This document shows positions 6,424 to 6,654 of a DNA stretch of 6,654 bases, piece after piece. Numbering within the stretch: position 1 is the first letter of the stretch; each line of letters opens with the position of its first letter. Position numbers and translations under genes: made by a program. Source of the stretch: an uncultured Gammaproteobacteria bacterium (lineage in GTDB: Bacteria > Pseudomonadota > Gammaproteobacteria > Arenicellales > UBA868). The stretch covers positions 1 through 6,654 of the forward strand of contig CAJXBY010000143.1 in NCBI GenBank assembly GCA_913051905.1, in the 5' to 3' direction. A model generated the notes under the pieces. The model saw only the letters and a list, made by a program, of their open reading frames with translations, had not been told where the DNA came from and made no database searches.

Positions 6424-6454
6424 GCATGCTCCGGGAGAAAGACCCTCAAACCCC

Positions 6455-6510
6455 TAAGCAGTTCAAACGGCGCGGGCACCCGCTTCAGTAAGGCCGAATA
6501 TTTCTGCTTA
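6455..6510. repeat. Inverted repeat with nested hairpin downstream of pyrC'
   Basis: TAAGCAG (6455-6461) and CTGCTTA (6504-6510) are perfect 7-bp inverted copies 42 nt apart. Inside lies GCGGG-CA-CCCGC (6472-6483), a GC-rich hairpin with 4 to 5 pairs. GTAAG (6488-6492) can alternatively pair with CTTAC (6507-6511), competing with the outer stem. No T run follows, so this is not a classical intrinsic terminator. It starts 32 bp after the pyrC' stop and could be a 3' end or a protective structure, or chance. Confidence 0.3.
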
Positions 6511-6532
6511 CGTGTCCGCTCCCGGCGGGTGA

Positions 6533-6654
6533 CTAACTCTCCAGCTGTACGTCGGAAAATGTAGACCCGAGATCCTTTCGACTCTTTGCTTCCTTACCCT
6601 CCAGTTCTATTTTTAACCGCAGATTATTCGCAGATGTCGCATTCCGGAGTGCAT
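6533..6654 (-). CDS. Possible C-terminal end of an unrecognised minus-strand gene (partial)
   Basis: A minus-strand frame entering from the right edge is open for 39 codons (from base 6652) and ends at TAG (6533-6535). The peptide includes LRLKIELEGKEAKSRKDLGS, a charged, helix-compatible stretch, and ends in FSDVQLES. I recognise no family. The other two minus-strand frames at this edge stop within 14 codons, and the gene would converge with the pyr operon. A 39-codon open frame can easily arise by chance, so this is a weak call. Confidence 0.28.
   Translation of the reverse strand, partial: ALRNATSANNLRLKIELEGKEAKSRKDLGSTFSDVQLES

Noticed and set aside
6426..6491. Plus-strand 21-codon frame just after pyrC' (starts MLREKDPQ)
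   Set aside because: AGGA lies about 10 nt upstream, but the frame is very short, has no recognisable feature and overlaps the inverted-repeat structure; chance is the simpler explanation.

Overview
The window looks like a chromosomal segment of a gammaproteobacterium. It is packed with housekeeping genes, and the plus-strand order tonB-like / yqgE / ruvX (yqgF) / pyrR / pyrB / inactive pyrC' is the arrangement I know from Pseudomonas aeruginosa (PA0406 to PA0401) and relatives. The transketolase fragment is also very close to enterobacterial TktA. No mobile element, tRNA, rRNA or CRISPR array was seen. The species cannot be named from the sequence alone.

Layout. At the left edge (1-445, minus strand) are the first 148 residues of a transketolase that runs out of the window. 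Upstream of it on the same strand lies an inositol-monophosphatase-family phosphatase (656-1543). A divergent intergenic region of about 200 bp (1544-1739) holds candidate promoters for both directions, a hairpin with a T-rich tail read on the minus strand, and a perfect 10-bp palindrome. From 1740 to 6423 six plus-strand genes form one compact unit: a TonB-type energy transducer, YqgE, RuvX/YqgF, PyrR, the aspartate carbamoyltransferase catalytic chain PyrB, and a dihydroorotase-like PyrC'. The only gap inside the unit is 12 bp; the other four junctions overlap by 4, 20, 4 and 4 nt, so co-transcription and translational coupling are very likely. The last 231 bp hold an inverted repeat and what may be the C-terminal end of a minus-strand gene entering from the right.

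How the genes work together. PyrB catalyses the committed step of pyrimidine synthesis. PyrC' keeps the dihydroorotase fold signature but has lost nearly every metal ligand. In Pseudomonas such a protein is a structural partner that PyrB needs to form an active dodecamer (class A aspartate carbamoyltransferase), and the same is inferred here; a working dihydroorotase must then be encoded elsewhere. No pyrI regulatory chain is present. PyrR sits directly before pyrB with a 4-nt overlap, leaving no room for a classical attenuator between them.

I did not find a wholly new system. The points most worth following are the stripped active site of PyrC', PyrR without a target leader, the phosphatase next to transketolase, a TonB transducer without the usual proline-rich linker at the head of a pyrimidine operon, and the unexplained structures in the two intergenic regions.
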